Shown piece after piece: positions 8,978 through 17,358 of a stretch of DNA of 64,000 nt. Position 1 is the first letter of the stretch. Each line of letters starts with the position of its first letter. The stretch is taken from NCBI RefSeq assembly GCF_000255705.1, contig NZ_JH636441.1:170942-234941 (forward strand), written 5' to 3'. The position numbers and the translations under genes are program-made. The DNA is from Zavarzinella formosa DSM 19928 (GTDB lineage: Bacteria; Planctomycetota; Planctomycetia; Gemmatales; Gemmataceae). The notes beneath the pieces were generated by a model. That model saw nothing but the letters and a program-made list of their open reading frames with translations. It made no database searches and had not been told where the DNA came from.

Positions 8978-9389
8978 CTTGTTTGCTCTTTCTTCTCAAG
9001 TTATTGTTGAAGGGGCTGGCAAATCTTTCTGCACGCCCCTTTGGCCGGTTTTCGCCCTGTTGAGCTTGTGAATTTTTTCCAAGATCGTGAGGGGGCTTTG
9101 ATTTCGTCGAGGCGGTCTTTTTAACCGTCGGCCGATCATTCGTCGATCAGGCGCCGCCTTGGGCCGCCTCGGCGCGCAATGTCTCCTTCCATGTCCAGCC
9201 CGGCTTTCAGGCCTACAGCAACCGGATGAGTTGCCACAGGTGATGAACCAGCGCCTGCCACAACACCGCGTCCGGCGGCTCGTCCTTCTGGCGTTTCAAT
9301 TCCCCGATCTGTTCCCGCACCAGCTTCTGGCATTCAACGTTGTGTGACCTTCGCGTCTTTGTGGTTATTCTTTTATTTTCTGCTTCTCT
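8978..9389. other. Intergenic region with degenerate repeat and a possible gene remnant
   Basis: 412 bases between the E2 gene's stop and the sulfatase start. It contains a possible coding remnant (listed separately) and, at about 9338-9369, a degenerate single arm of the CACAAAG-type repeat seen at 28.7 and 35.3 kb. The part next to 8977 should hold the sulfatase promoter. Confidence 0.45.
9213..9345 (-). pseudogene. Possible C-terminal remnant of an unknown protein
   Basis: Read on the minus strand this stretch translates as VECQKLVREQIGELKRQKDE...VLWQALVHHLWQLIRLL followed by a stop. It is protein-like, amphipathic and helical, but no start codon precedes it: the frame runs back into the repeat sequence. 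It may be the tail of a gene truncated by repeat insertion or decay. Weak evidence. Confidence 0.25.
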
Positions 9390-10679
9390 CTACTCAACCA
9401 ACCAAGGGACCGGGTTCAGAATTTCCTGACACAACGCTTGAAGAAAGCGGGCGGCCGGAGCGCCGTCCACAATGCGGTGATCGAAGGTAAGACTTAGCGT
9501 CATCATCTCTCGCGGCACGATCTGGTCGTCCACGACTGCCGGTTGTTTGAGGATGCGGCCAAGCCCCAAAATGGCGCATTCCGGCCAGTTAATGATGGGC
9601 GTGAACGCATCAATCCCGAATGATCCCAGATTCGTGATGGTGAATGTCCCGCCTCGCATGGCCTCGGCAGGCAGCGTGCGCGAACGGGCTTTTTCGATCA
9701 ATTCTTTGGAACGCACGGTCAACTGTCGCAGGGATAATCCGGGAACATCACGAATCACCGGAACCAGCAAACCGGCTTCCGTGTCCACGGCGAGGCCGAT
9801 GTTGACGGCCTCCGAAGTCACGACGCCGGTGTCTTCCCACCGCGCGTTGATGCGCGGATGTTGCCGCAACGCCCGGCTGACCAGTTTGACGAAAAGGTCG
9901 GTGATCGTCGGCACCCGTGCCCCCGAGGAGGCGGCGGCTTTGAACTGATTCCGCACGTTGACCAGATTGGTCGCATCGACGGTGGTGTGCAGCGTGACCG
10001 GAGCCGTCGTTTGCAAACTGTGCCGCATCCGTTCGGCAATCACTTGGCGAATCTTGGAATCATCTGTTGTCTTTGCAAGGGGCACCGTAACGGCGGCGGG
10101 TTTGATCGCCAGAATATCCCGTTCGCGGATGCGGCCGTTGCGTCCGGTTCCCTTGATGCTGCTGCCATCCACGCCCAAACTTTTCGCGGTTCTCCGGGCA
10201 CGCGGCGTCATCACCACCGATTGGGTTGCGCGGTCAGCTTGGCGGGCGACGACTGGCTGTTGATGCGCCCGGATGTCTTCGACCGTGATACGGCCGGTGG
10301 TGCCGGTTCCGCGAACCTGTTCGAGATCGACACCCATTTCGCGGGCCAGTCGTCGCACCGAGGGACTAGCGGCGGCCGGCAGTTGTGAGGCGGCTTGCGG
10401 AGCAGGGACCGGAGCTTCCGAAGGCAGTTGCTCGCCAATTGCAAGCAGATAGCCGAGGATGGTGCCCACAGGAATCCGGTCCCCCTCCTTAGGCGGGTTT
10501 GGCGGCAACCGCAGAATCCCGGCCTCGGTGGCTTCAATTTCCTGGACCGCTTTATCACCTTCAAGGGTGAACAATGGTTCGCCGACGTTCACCTGATCGC
10601 CGGGCTTTTTCAGCCAGCCGATGAACGTGCCTTGTTCCATGTTCCAATCGAGACGCGGGAGTTTGATTTCGACCGCCAT
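9390..10679 (-). CDS. Dihydrolipoamide acyltransferase (E2) of a 2-oxoacid dehydrogenase complex
   Basis: 429 residues. An N-terminal lipoyl domain carries the lipoylated Lys43 (EGDKAVQEIEA). Then come two consecutive peripheral-subunit-binding-like domains (about 107-136, SVRRLAREMGVDLEQVRGTG; about 156-187, RARRTAKSLGVDGSSIKGTG), where most bacterial E2 proteins have one. The C-terminal acyltransferase domain ends with the catalytic DHRIVDG motif (His401, Asp405). It transfers the acyl group made by E1 to CoA. The gene begins 11 bases after the E1 gene. No E3 gene is nearby, so E3 must be shared. Confidence 0.93.
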   Translation of the reverse strand: MAVEIKLPRLDWNMEQGTFIGWLKKPGDQVNVGEPLFTLEGDKAVQEIEATEAGILRLPPNPPKEGDRIPVGTILGYLLAIGEQLPSEAPVPAPQAASQLPAAASPSVRRLAREMGVDLEQVRGTGTTGRITVEDIRAHQQPVVARQADRATQSVVMTPRARRTAKSLGVDGSSIKGTGRNGRIRERDILAIKPAAVTVPLAKTTDDSKIRQVIAERMRHSLQTTAPVTLHTTVDATNLVNVRNQFKAAASSGARVPTITDLFVKLVSRALRQHPRINARWEDTGVVTSEAVNIGLAVDTEAGLLVPVIRDVPGLSLRQLTVRSKELIEKARSRTLPAEAMRGGTFTITNLGSFGIDAFTPIINWPECAILGLGRILKQPAVVDDQIVPREMMTLSLTFDHRIVDGAPAARFLQALCQEILNPVPWLVE

Positions 10680-10690
10680 GATTCTTCCCC

Positions 10691-12670
10691 TTATTCGGCC
10701 AGCAAATCACGGATGGCCTTTTCAATGTCCGACATCCCCGGCACCACGGCGGCCTCCAATGGCGGGCTATATGGCGTCGGCGTGTGCTTCCCGTGCAACC
10801 GGCGAATCGGGGCGTCGAGGTCGTCAAACCCGTGATCCGCGACGCACGCGGCGATCTCCGCGCCCAACCCAAACGGGCCAAAAGCCCCGTCAATAATCAA
10901 CAATCGACCTGTTTTGTGAACCGAGGCCAGAATCGTCCCCACATCCAGCGGGGCAATCGTTCGTGGATCAACCAACTCCACGGACACGCCTTCTTTGGAC
11001 AGCTTTTCGCACACTTTGATCGAATGCTGAACCATGTGGGCAACAGCCACCACCGTGACATCCCGGCCTTCCCGCACGATGGCGGCTTTGCCGAAGGGGA
11101 TTTCTTCGTCTTCCGGGACATATCCCTTCACGTTCAAAATTTCCCGGTGTTCGAGGAAGACCACGGGGTCGTCGCAGCGCAAGGCGTGTTTCAACAATCC
11201 CTTGGCATCACGCGGATTGGAAGGCACCACCACTCGAAGCCCCGGACAGTGAGCGAAGAGGGTGTGATAACTCCCCGAATGGTGCGTCGCGGCCGAGTGG
11301 CCGATGCCGATGCAGCCCCGCAGCAACACCGGCATTTTCAACCGGCCGCTAGACATGTATTGCATCTTGGCGATTTGGTTGATGATCTCGCCCAACCCGT
11401 CGAGAACGAAATCGGCGAACATGAAATCAATCACCGGCCGGGTGCCGGTCATGGCCGCGCCCCCCGCCATGCCGACGAAGCCGCGTTCGCAAATCGGCGT
11501 GTCACACAACCGCACCGGGCCATGTTTTTCAAAGAGTCCGGCGGTCGTCTTGAAATTGCCGCCGCGAACGCCGATGCCTTCGCCCATCACAAAGATGCGC
11601 GGGTTGATCTCCATCTCATCCCGCAGGGCTTCCAACGTGGCCTGCATGAACGTGATCTGCCGGGCCGGATCGTCGCTGGTCGCCGGGGCCGAGCTTGGCT
11701 TCACAGGCGTCGGTTCCGCGAACACATGGGTGGCGGCCGTCGCGGGATCGGGCCACGCGCTGGCTTCCGCAAATCGTTGAGCATCGGCGGCAACCGCTTT
11801 GATTTCTGCTTCGATGTCCGTTAGCAAACCTTCCGAGACGATCTTCTCCGTCAGCAAGTATTGTCGGAATGCTTTGATCGGACAGCGGGTTTTCCAAGCC
11901 TCGACATCTTCCTTGGTGCGGTAAGTAAAGTCGCCCATTCCTTCGGCATGGGGGCGTGTGCGATACGTCCGGCATTCCAAAAGCGTTGGCCCGTTTCCGG
12001 CTTTCGCCCGCCGAACCGCCTCCCCGGCGGCTTCGCGGACGGCGAGAACATCGTTGCCGTTCACCAGCACGCCCGGCATTCCGTAGGAAGCCCCGCGACT
12101 GGCCACATCGGGATTGGCACATGAATACGAGAACGGCACTTCGGTGGCGAATTGATTGTTCTCGCAGACGAACAGCACCGGCAATTTCCATATGCTCGCC
12201 ATGTTGAGACCTTCGTGGAAGGCCCCGTTGTTGGAGGCCCCGTCGCCGAAGAAAGCGACGGCCACTTGATCGGTCTTCATCAATTTGAAACTGTAGCCCG
12301 CCCCCGCCGCCTGAAGGATGCACGGGCCGACGATGCCGCTTGTCCCCATCATGCCGACTTCCGGCGAGAACAGGTGCATGCTGCCGCCCCGGCCTTGGGA
12401 ACAGCCCGTCGCCCGGCCGAACAACTCGGCAAACACCTGTCGCGGCGGCACCCCTTTGGCCAGCGCATGCCCGTGTCCGCGGTGTGTGCTGAAGACCACG
12501 TCTTCCGTGCGAAGATGCGCGCAAACGCCAACGGCAATCGCCTCCTGCCCGACATAGGTGTGACAGGCCCCGTGAACGAGGCCCCCCTGATGGCAACGGG
12601 CGAGTTGCTCCTCGCATAACCGGATGTTGAGCATCTCCCGGTAGAGGGAGATCAATAATTCATTGGACAT
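10691..12670 (-). CDS. 2-oxoacid dehydrogenase E1, alpha-beta fusion (AcoA/AcoB- or PDH-like)
   Basis: 659 residues. The first half is an E1-alpha domain with the thiamine-diphosphate motif GDGASNNGAF (142 onward) and STHRGHGHALAKG; the second half, after a Pro/Ala linker near 325-335, is an E1-beta domain (ITFMQATLEALRDEM onward). Alpha and beta are usually separate genes, so this is a fusion. The enzyme would decarboxylate a 2-oxoacid, or cleave acetoin, and pass the acyl unit to the E2. It sits in an operon with two 2-hydroxyacid dehydrogenases that could make the 2-oxoacid. The substrate is not determinable from sequence. Confidence 0.92.
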   Translation of the reverse strand: MSNELLISLYREMLNIRLCEEQLARCHQGGLVHGACHTYVGQEAIAVGVCAHLRTEDVVFSTHRGHGHALAKGVPPRQVFAELFGRATGCSQGRGGSMHLFSPEVGMMGTSGIVGPCILQAAGAGYSFKLMKTDQVAVAFFGDGASNNGAFHEGLNMASIWKLPVLFVCENNQFATEVPFSYSCANPDVASRGASYGMPGVLVNGNDVLAVREAAGEAVRRAKAGNGPTLLECRTYRTRPHAEGMGDFTYRTKEDVEAWKTRCPIKAFRQYLLTEKIVSEGLLTDIEAEIKAVAADAQRFAEASAWPDPATAATHVFAEPTPVKPSSAPATSDDPARQITFMQATLEALRDEMEINPRIFVMGEGIGVRGGNFKTTAGLFEKHGPVRLCDTPICERGFVGMAGGAAMTGTRPVIDFMFADFVLDGLGEIINQIAKMQYMSSGRLKMPVLLRGCIGIGHSAATHHSGSYHTLFAHCPGLRVVVPSNPRDAKGLLKHALRCDDPVVFLEHREILNVKGYVPEDEEIPFGKAAIVREGRDVTVVAVAHMVQHSIKVCEKLSKEGVSVELVDPRTIAPLDVGTILASVHKTGRLLIIDGAFGPFGLGAEIAACVADHGFDDLDAPIRRLHGKHTPTPYSPPLEAAVVPGMSDIEKAIRDLLAE

Positions 12671-12693
12671 AATGACCCGATGAGAGTTTTTTT

Positions 12694-12811
12694 AGTTCCA
12701 AGTTCCAAGTTTCGAGTTCCAAGTTCCAAGCACGCCAAGACGTTGGCAAAAGCTTTTCCGAGTTTGCATTTCAACTTGGAACTTGGAACATGGAACCTGA
12801 AACTTGGAACT
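12694..12811. repeat. Inverted heptamer (TTCCAAG) repeat element inside an operon
   Basis: Between the SDR and E1 genes. Left arm 12694-12730 and right arm 12775-12811 are built from the heptamer AGTTCCA/TTCCAAG and are imperfect inverted copies of each other, giving a long hairpin in DNA or RNA. It resembles heptanucleotide short tandemly repeated elements. Being inside the operon, it may reduce or process the transcript. Confidence 0.8.
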
Positions 12812-12812
12812 T

Positions 12813-13616
12813 TTAGTTTTTGCCGATGGTGCCGCCGGAGTTCATGGCGAGGTTGCCGCCGTCCATCGGGATCAACGCTCCGGTGATCCACGATGAGGAA
12901 TCGGAGGCGAGAAACACCGCCAGACCTTTGATGTCTTCCGGCTGTCCCAGCCGTCCTCGGGGAATCCCCTTGAGCCATTGGCCTTCGAGTTTGTCGTCGG
13001 CGGCCATCCGCTTTTCCAGGCTGGGATTGACCACTTGGGCCGGGAGGATGGCGTTTACCCGCACGCCGCGACCGGCCCATTCGGTGCTGAGTTCGCGGGT
13101 CATTTGAACGACGGCCCCCATCGCCATGCTATAGGCGATGTGTCCCCGGCCGAGGGCAGTGATGCTGGCCAGCGAGCCGATGTTGACGATGCTGCCCCGC
13201 CCGGCTTTCAACATTCGCCGCCCGGCTTCCTGACACATGGCAAAACGGCCAATCACCAGATTTTGAAAGACTTGTTGAACTGTTTCAATGGTGATGGTTT
13301 CGGGATCGCCAAGCAAGCCCTCTCCGGCGACGTTGCCGAGGAAATCAATCCGCGAGAACTCCTTGTCCAATCGGGCGAACATTTCCCGAATCGCTTCGGG
13401 TTGGGAAACATTGCACGTCACCGGCAAGGCCCGGCGACCGAGTTGACGGATGGCTGCGGCCGTTGTTTGCAAACCGGCTTCGTTCAAGTCAGCCAACACC
13501 ACATCGGCCCCATGCTCGGCCAATGCCAGCGACATATTCCGGCCCAACCCGCTCGCGGCCCCGGAGACGAGAGCCACCCGGCCTGACAGGTCAAAGAGAG
13601 GTTCACTCACGATCAA
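12813..13616 (-). CDS. Short-chain dehydrogenase/reductase family protein with altered active site
   Basis: 267 residues. The Rossmann motif SGAASGLG (18-25), NVAG (95-98) and catalytic Ser148 (NIGSLAS) are present. The catalytic Tyr162 is present, but the partner lysine is Met166 (Tyr-Ser-Met-Ala-Met), which I confirmed on the nucleotide sequence. It overlaps the end of the MFS gene by 14 bases. In most SDR enzymes this Lys is needed for cofactor binding and proton relay, so activity is in doubt. Relatives act on sugar acids and polyols. Confidence 0.88.
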   Translation of the reverse strand: MIVSEPLFDLSGRVALVSGAASGLGRNMSLALAEHGADVVLADLNEAGLQTTAAAIRQLGRRALPVTCNVSQPEAIREMFARLDKEFSRIDFLGNVAGEGLLGDPETITIETVQQVFQNLVIGRFAMCQEAGRRMLKAGRGSIVNIGSLASITALGRGHIAYSMAMGAVVQMTRELSTEWAGRGVRVNAILPAQVVNPSLEKRMAADDKLEGQWLKGIPRGRLGQPEDIKGLAVFLASDSSSWITGALIPMDGGNLAMNSGGTIGKN

Positions 13617-14934
13617 CTTCCTCAGCTTGTTGTTTCATCGCCCGTGTTTCCGGCCGGACGAACATCGCCAGCCCGGCCCCCAAAAGCAGGATGCCGGCCA
13701 TCGACCATAACCCAAATTGATTGAGAATCGACGCCCCCAAGATGCCGCCGATGTTGGCCACCGAATTAATCAGTGCCACACCCCCGGCGGCCGCCACCCC
13801 GCTGAGGAACGCCGTGGGAATGGCCCAGAACACAGGCAACATGCTCATCATGCCCATTTGGGCGAGACAAAACCCGACCAGCGTGAGCAACGGCGACGAG
13901 GCCGTTGCCGCCAGTGCCCACCCGGCGGCCGCGACCAACGCGGCAAAAGCGACATGGCCGCGTCGTTCGCCAGTGCGATCAGAATGAATGCTCAGGAGAG
14001 TCATTCCGATCAACGCAGCAATATGCGGGAGAGCCAGCAAGAAGCCAAGCTCAAGCTTGTTCAAATCTTGGTACTGCTTCTGAAGCAGACTCGGAAAATG
14101 CGCGGAACCGGCGTTTGTTCCAACGGCCACCGTGAAATAAAGGCAGATCAACAACCAAACACGTCCATTGAACATCGCCGCCAGCCGGTCGGCTCCGTGA
14201 ATCTCACGACGGCGTTGTTCTTCTTTTTGCATTCGATTTACCAGCCAATCGCGTTCTTCCGGCGTCAGCCAGCGAGCTTCGCTCGGGCGATCCGTCAGGC
14301 AGAACAGCACGGCAAATCCCAACAAGACAGAGGGAAGCCCTTCCAGCAAAAACAACCACTGCCAGCCTTTCAAATCGGAAACGCCGCCCATCAGGTGCAT
14401 GATGGCCCCGGACAGCGGATTGCCGAAAATATTGGCGACGGCAATGGCCATCATGAACAACGAGACGACTTTCGCCCGCTCACGCGCCGGGAACCAATAC
14501 GTGAGATAGAGGATGATGCCCGGAAAGAAACCGGCCTCCGCGACGCCCAATAGTATCCGCACGAGATAGAAACTGGTGGTTCCCGTCACCAGCAATGTTC
14601 CGGCCGAGACGATTCCCCAACTGATCATGATCCGGGCGATCCAACGTCGGGCGCCGACGTTGCGCAGCAAGAGATTGCTGGGCACCTCAAAGAGCAGATA
14701 ACCGAAGTAGAACAAGCCATAGCCAAGGCTGAACACATCGGGGCTCATTCCGAGATCGGCCTGCAGCGCATCTTTGACAAATCCGAGGTTGGCCCGGTCG
14801 ATGATGTTGAACACATACAGCAGGCCAAGAAAGGGAATCAGCCGCCACGCCACGCGACGCATCACCCGACGGCGAAGTTCGTCGTCGTCTTCATTCACGA
14901 AGTTCGGAGGAGAGGCCGGGAGAGGGGCCGTCAT
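13603..14934 (-). CDS. MFS transporter of the anion:cation symporter (GudP/tartrate-like) type
   Basis: 443 residues from the ATG at 14934, two bases after the Ldh-family stop; an in-frame extension to 15054 runs through the Ldh gene and is unlikely. The sequence RLIPFLGLLYVFNIIDRANLGF and the SNLLLRNVGARRWIA loop are typical of the ACS family (hexuronate, glucarate, tartrate, phthalate carriers). About 12 transmembrane segments. It probably imports the hydroxyacid or sugar acid used by the surrounding dehydrogenases. Confidence 0.9.
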   Translation of the reverse strand: MTAPLPASPPNFVNEDDDELRRRVMRRVAWRLIPFLGLLYVFNIIDRANLGFVKDALQADLGMSPDVFSLGYGLFYFGYLLFEVPSNLLLRNVGARRWIARIMISWGIVSAGTLLVTGTTSFYLVRILLGVAEAGFFPGIILYLTYWFPARERAKVVSLFMMAIAVANIFGNPLSGAIMHLMGGVSDLKGWQWLFLLEGLPSVLLGFAVLFCLTDRPSEARWLTPEERDWLVNRMQKEEQRRREIHGADRLAAMFNGRVWLLICLYFTVAVGTNAGSAHFPSLLQKQYQDLNKLELGFLLALPHIAALIGMTLLSIHSDRTGERRGHVAFAALVAAAGWALAATASSPLLTLVGFCLAQMGMMSMLPVFWAIPTAFLSGVAAAGGVALINSVANIGGILGASILNQFGLWSMAGILLLGAGLAMFVRPETRAMKQQAEEVDRE

Positions 14935-14936
14935 GA

Positions 14937-16010
14937 TTAGTTCGCCAGCCAGTCGGGGTGATATCCCGTCATCTCGGCGGCCAGCCGGAGTTTTTCGATA
15001 ACATCGGCCGGGAGGGGAATGCCCTTGGTCATCGCCTGGCGCCGGTTGCTCCATTCCCGTTCGCCGGGCATCAGCAGGTGATCCACGCCATCGGCCTTGG
15101 GCGAGGCGTGAATCTCGTTAATGAGCGACCGGATGCGGGCGGTGAAATCGGTCGGCGGGGCGATGGTGGCGACATCAATCGCCAGAAACCCGGCGTTGTG
15201 CTTCGAGGGTTGGTCGGCCGGGTCAAACATCCAGCTACCCACCTGCCAGGTCATCGCCCCGCCCGGCAGAACGGCCGAGAGGATTTCGCACCACAAGCCG
15301 AGGCCATAACCTTTGTGTCCGGCCATCGGGGCCAGCGAAGCTTGTTTCGGGTACAAGCTGCCATCGGTCGTGGGGTGGCCGTCCGGGCCGATCAACCAAG
15401 TGGGGGGGATGGTTTCTCCCCGCTGATGGGCGGCATAAACCTTCCCCCCGGCGACAGCGGCCGTGGCGACATCAAGCAGAATCGGGTCGCCGTCTTCCAC
15501 CGGCACGGCATACGCCAGCGGGTTGCTCCCCAGCACCGGCCCGCGCGAACCGGGGGCGGCCACGCTCGGGATGTCGTTGCCGACGACCATCCCAATCATC
15601 CCTTTTTGGGCCGCCAGCCAGGCGTGATACCCAGCCGCGCCGATGTGGCCGGTGTTTCGCAATCCGACATAGGCGACGCCGGTTTTGCTGGCCTTGTCGA
15701 TGGCGGTTTGCATCGCAAACACGCTGCCGACCTGCCCCAAGGCCGTCTCACCGTCGATGACGGCCCACGACGGTCCCTCACGTTCGATCTTGGGCCGGCC
15801 CTTCGGGTCGTAGCCGCCGCCGCGAAGCCGGTTCAGATAGCCCGCCAGCAACTTGGTTCCGTGGGTGAACACGCCCATCGTGTCCGTCGCCACCAGAGCG
15901 TCGGCCGTGGTGTAGGCATCATCAATGGACATGCCCGTCGTGGCCAACGCCCGTCGGCAGAAATCCATGAGGTCGTTGACGGCCACCCGGCGTTCATTGG
16001 ACTGGCTCAT
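14937..16010 (-). CDS. Ldh-family (malate/L-lactate/sulfolactate-type) NAD(P)-dependent dehydrogenase
   Basis: 357 residues, cytoplasmic. It has the Ldh_2 family features: THGTKLLAGYLNRL near the N-terminus, RNTGHIGAAGYHAWLA in the middle and MAGHKGYGLGLWCEIL in the C-terminal half. Family members oxidise malate, L-lactate, ureidoglycolate, 2,3-diketogulonate or sulfolactate (ComC). Its ATG overlaps the stop of the upstream D-2-hydroxyacid dehydrogenase by 4 bases, indicating translational coupling. The pairing of this fold with a D-2-hydroxyacid dehydrogenase suggests use of both enantiomers of one hydroxyacid. Confidence 0.9.
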   Translation of the reverse strand: MSQSNERRVAVNDLMDFCRRALATTGMSIDDAYTTADALVATDTMGVFTHGTKLLAGYLNRLRGGGYDPKGRPKIEREGPSWAVIDGETALGQVGSVFAMQTAIDKASKTGVAYVGLRNTGHIGAAGYHAWLAAQKGMIGMVVGNDIPSVAAPGSRGPVLGSNPLAYAVPVEDGDPILLDVATAAVAGGKVYAAHQRGETIPPTWLIGPDGHPTTDGSLYPKQASLAPMAGHKGYGLGLWCEILSAVLPGGAMTWQVGSWMFDPADQPSKHNAGFLAIDVATIAPPTDFTARIRSLINEIHASPKADGVDHLLMPGEREWSNRRQAMTKGIPLPADVIEKLRLAAEMTGYHPDWLAN

Positions 16011-16972
16011 GCTCGTTTCACCCCGTTGACGATGTTAGCTAACGGTTCGTTGTTCAATGCGCGAAGGGCGGTGCGGGCCACCGTTTCCCGGAGGGTTCTC
16101 ACCGCGTTGGCGCTGCACGAGGCGACATGGGAAGAACAGATCACGTTCGGCAGCGAGCGGAGCGGACTGTCAGCGGGAATTGGCTCGGGATCGCACACAT
16201 CCAGCGCCGCCCCGCCGAACTTCCCGGACTGGAGGGCGGCAATCAAGGCAGGCGTCTCGATCAGGTCGCCCCGAGCCACGTTCACGATGAAGGCGCCGGG
16301 TTTCATCGTCAAAATAGATTTGGCGTTGATCAGTTGGCGGGTTTGCGGCGTCGAGGGGCAATGCAGCGTGACCACATCCGATTCGGCCAACAACGCCTCC
16401 AACCCGACCGTTTCACAACCGGCTTCGCTCACGACGGCCGCCGGGACAACCGGATCGTGAACCAACCTTCGGCATTTGAATGGTTGCAGCCGCGAGGCCA
16501 CTTCCCGGCCGATACGCCCGAAGCCAACGACGCCGACGGTCAGATCCCGCAGTGGCTTCATGTCGGACAACGAAACGGGCAGCCCCCATTTGCCATCGCG
16601 GATGTGTTGCAGGTTCGGCAAGACTTGGCGGGTCAGCGCGAGGATGAAAGCCAGCGTGTGGTCGGCCACTTCATCAATGCAGTAATCGGGAACATTGCAG
16701 ACCGGGATCCCCTTCTCACGGGCGGCCGCCAAGTCCACGTTGTCCACGCCGATGCCGTAACGGACAATCACGCGGGCTTTTTGCATGGCCGAAATGACTT
16801 GTGCCGTCAGCGGGGCGAATTGGGTAATAACCGCATCGGCGTCGGCCACCAAGGCAATCAACGATTCCGGTGTTTTGCACTGGCCGCTGGCAACCTCCAT
16901 GCCGGCGGGTCGCAGAATGGCTTCCTCAATGTCCAGGGAGGGGAAGGTAAAATCGGTGATCACAACCCGCAT
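16007..16972 (-). CDS. D-isomer-specific 2-hydroxyacid dehydrogenase, CtBP/phosphoglycerate-dehydrogenase type
   Basis: 321 residues. The NAD-binding motif GVVGFGRIG is at 147-155; the catalytic triad is seen as Arg234 (NVARGDLI), Glu263 (DPEPIP) and His282 (SSHVA). First gene of the minus-strand operon running to 9390. The family interconverts 2-hydroxyacids and 2-oxoacids with NAD(H). In sulfolactate users a protein of this family (SlcC) is paired with an Ldh-family partner (ComC), a precedent for the gene order here, but the substrate is not proven. Confidence 0.92.
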   Translation of the reverse strand: MRVVITDFTFPSLDIEEAILRPAGMEVASGQCKTPESLIALVADADAVITQFAPLTAQVISAMQKARVIVRYGIGVDNVDLAAAREKGIPVCNVPDYCIDEVADHTLAFILALTRQVLPNLQHIRDGKWGLPVSLSDMKPLRDLTVGVVGFGRIGREVASRLQPFKCRRLVHDPVVPAAVVSEAGCETVGLEALLAESDVVTLHCPSTPQTRQLINAKSILTMKPGAFIVNVARGDLIETPALIAALQSGKFGGAALDVCDPEPIPADSPLRSLPNVICSSHVASCSANAVRTLRETVARTALRALNNEPLANIVNGVKRA

Positions 16973-17358
16973 GCAAAATCACTCCCTGAAAGACGCTCGT
17001 GGCCGGTTCGTTGTCACCCGCCGGGTCTTCGAGATGTGGTTGGAGAGACCCACAATGTAACTTTCCCTCCATCGGACTGCAAGCAGATAGGCAGAAAGAT
17101 TCCCCGGTTCCGAAATAGCTCCGTCAACCGGGCGGTTCTCGGCGAAATTCACACCGGAACGAATATTTTTACTCTGCCACAGTATTTGGACGCGGTTCGT
17201 ATGCTATGCTGCGTTGACGAAAATTTGGGTCGATTGGGTAAACTAATCCGGGTAGAACCGGCTGAATCGTCTTGTCGGCCAATTGGTTTCGTGGAAAATG
17301 ACAAAGACTGTAAAGTCCCACCTCTGTACACCCTAGCCGACTGCGGAGCAATCCCGCC
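16973..17358. promoter_or_regulatory. Divergent intergenic region
   Basis: 386 bases between two divergent genes: the catabolic operon (leftward) and the large coiled-coil gene (rightward). It should hold both promoters. I saw no regulator gene beside it, and no boxes with convincing spacing. A GGAG site about 9 bases before the ATG serves the rightward gene. Confidence 0.5.

Noticed and set aside
14958-16460. 500-codon plus-strand frame across the two hydroxyacid dehydrogenase genes
   Set aside because: Antisense to two enzymes with intact motifs; Arg/Gly-rich and without family resemblance.
17186-17210. TTGGAC / TATGCT as promoter boxes for the coiled-coil gene
   Set aside because: Spacing is only 8 or 13 bases, which does not fit the 16-18 base norm.
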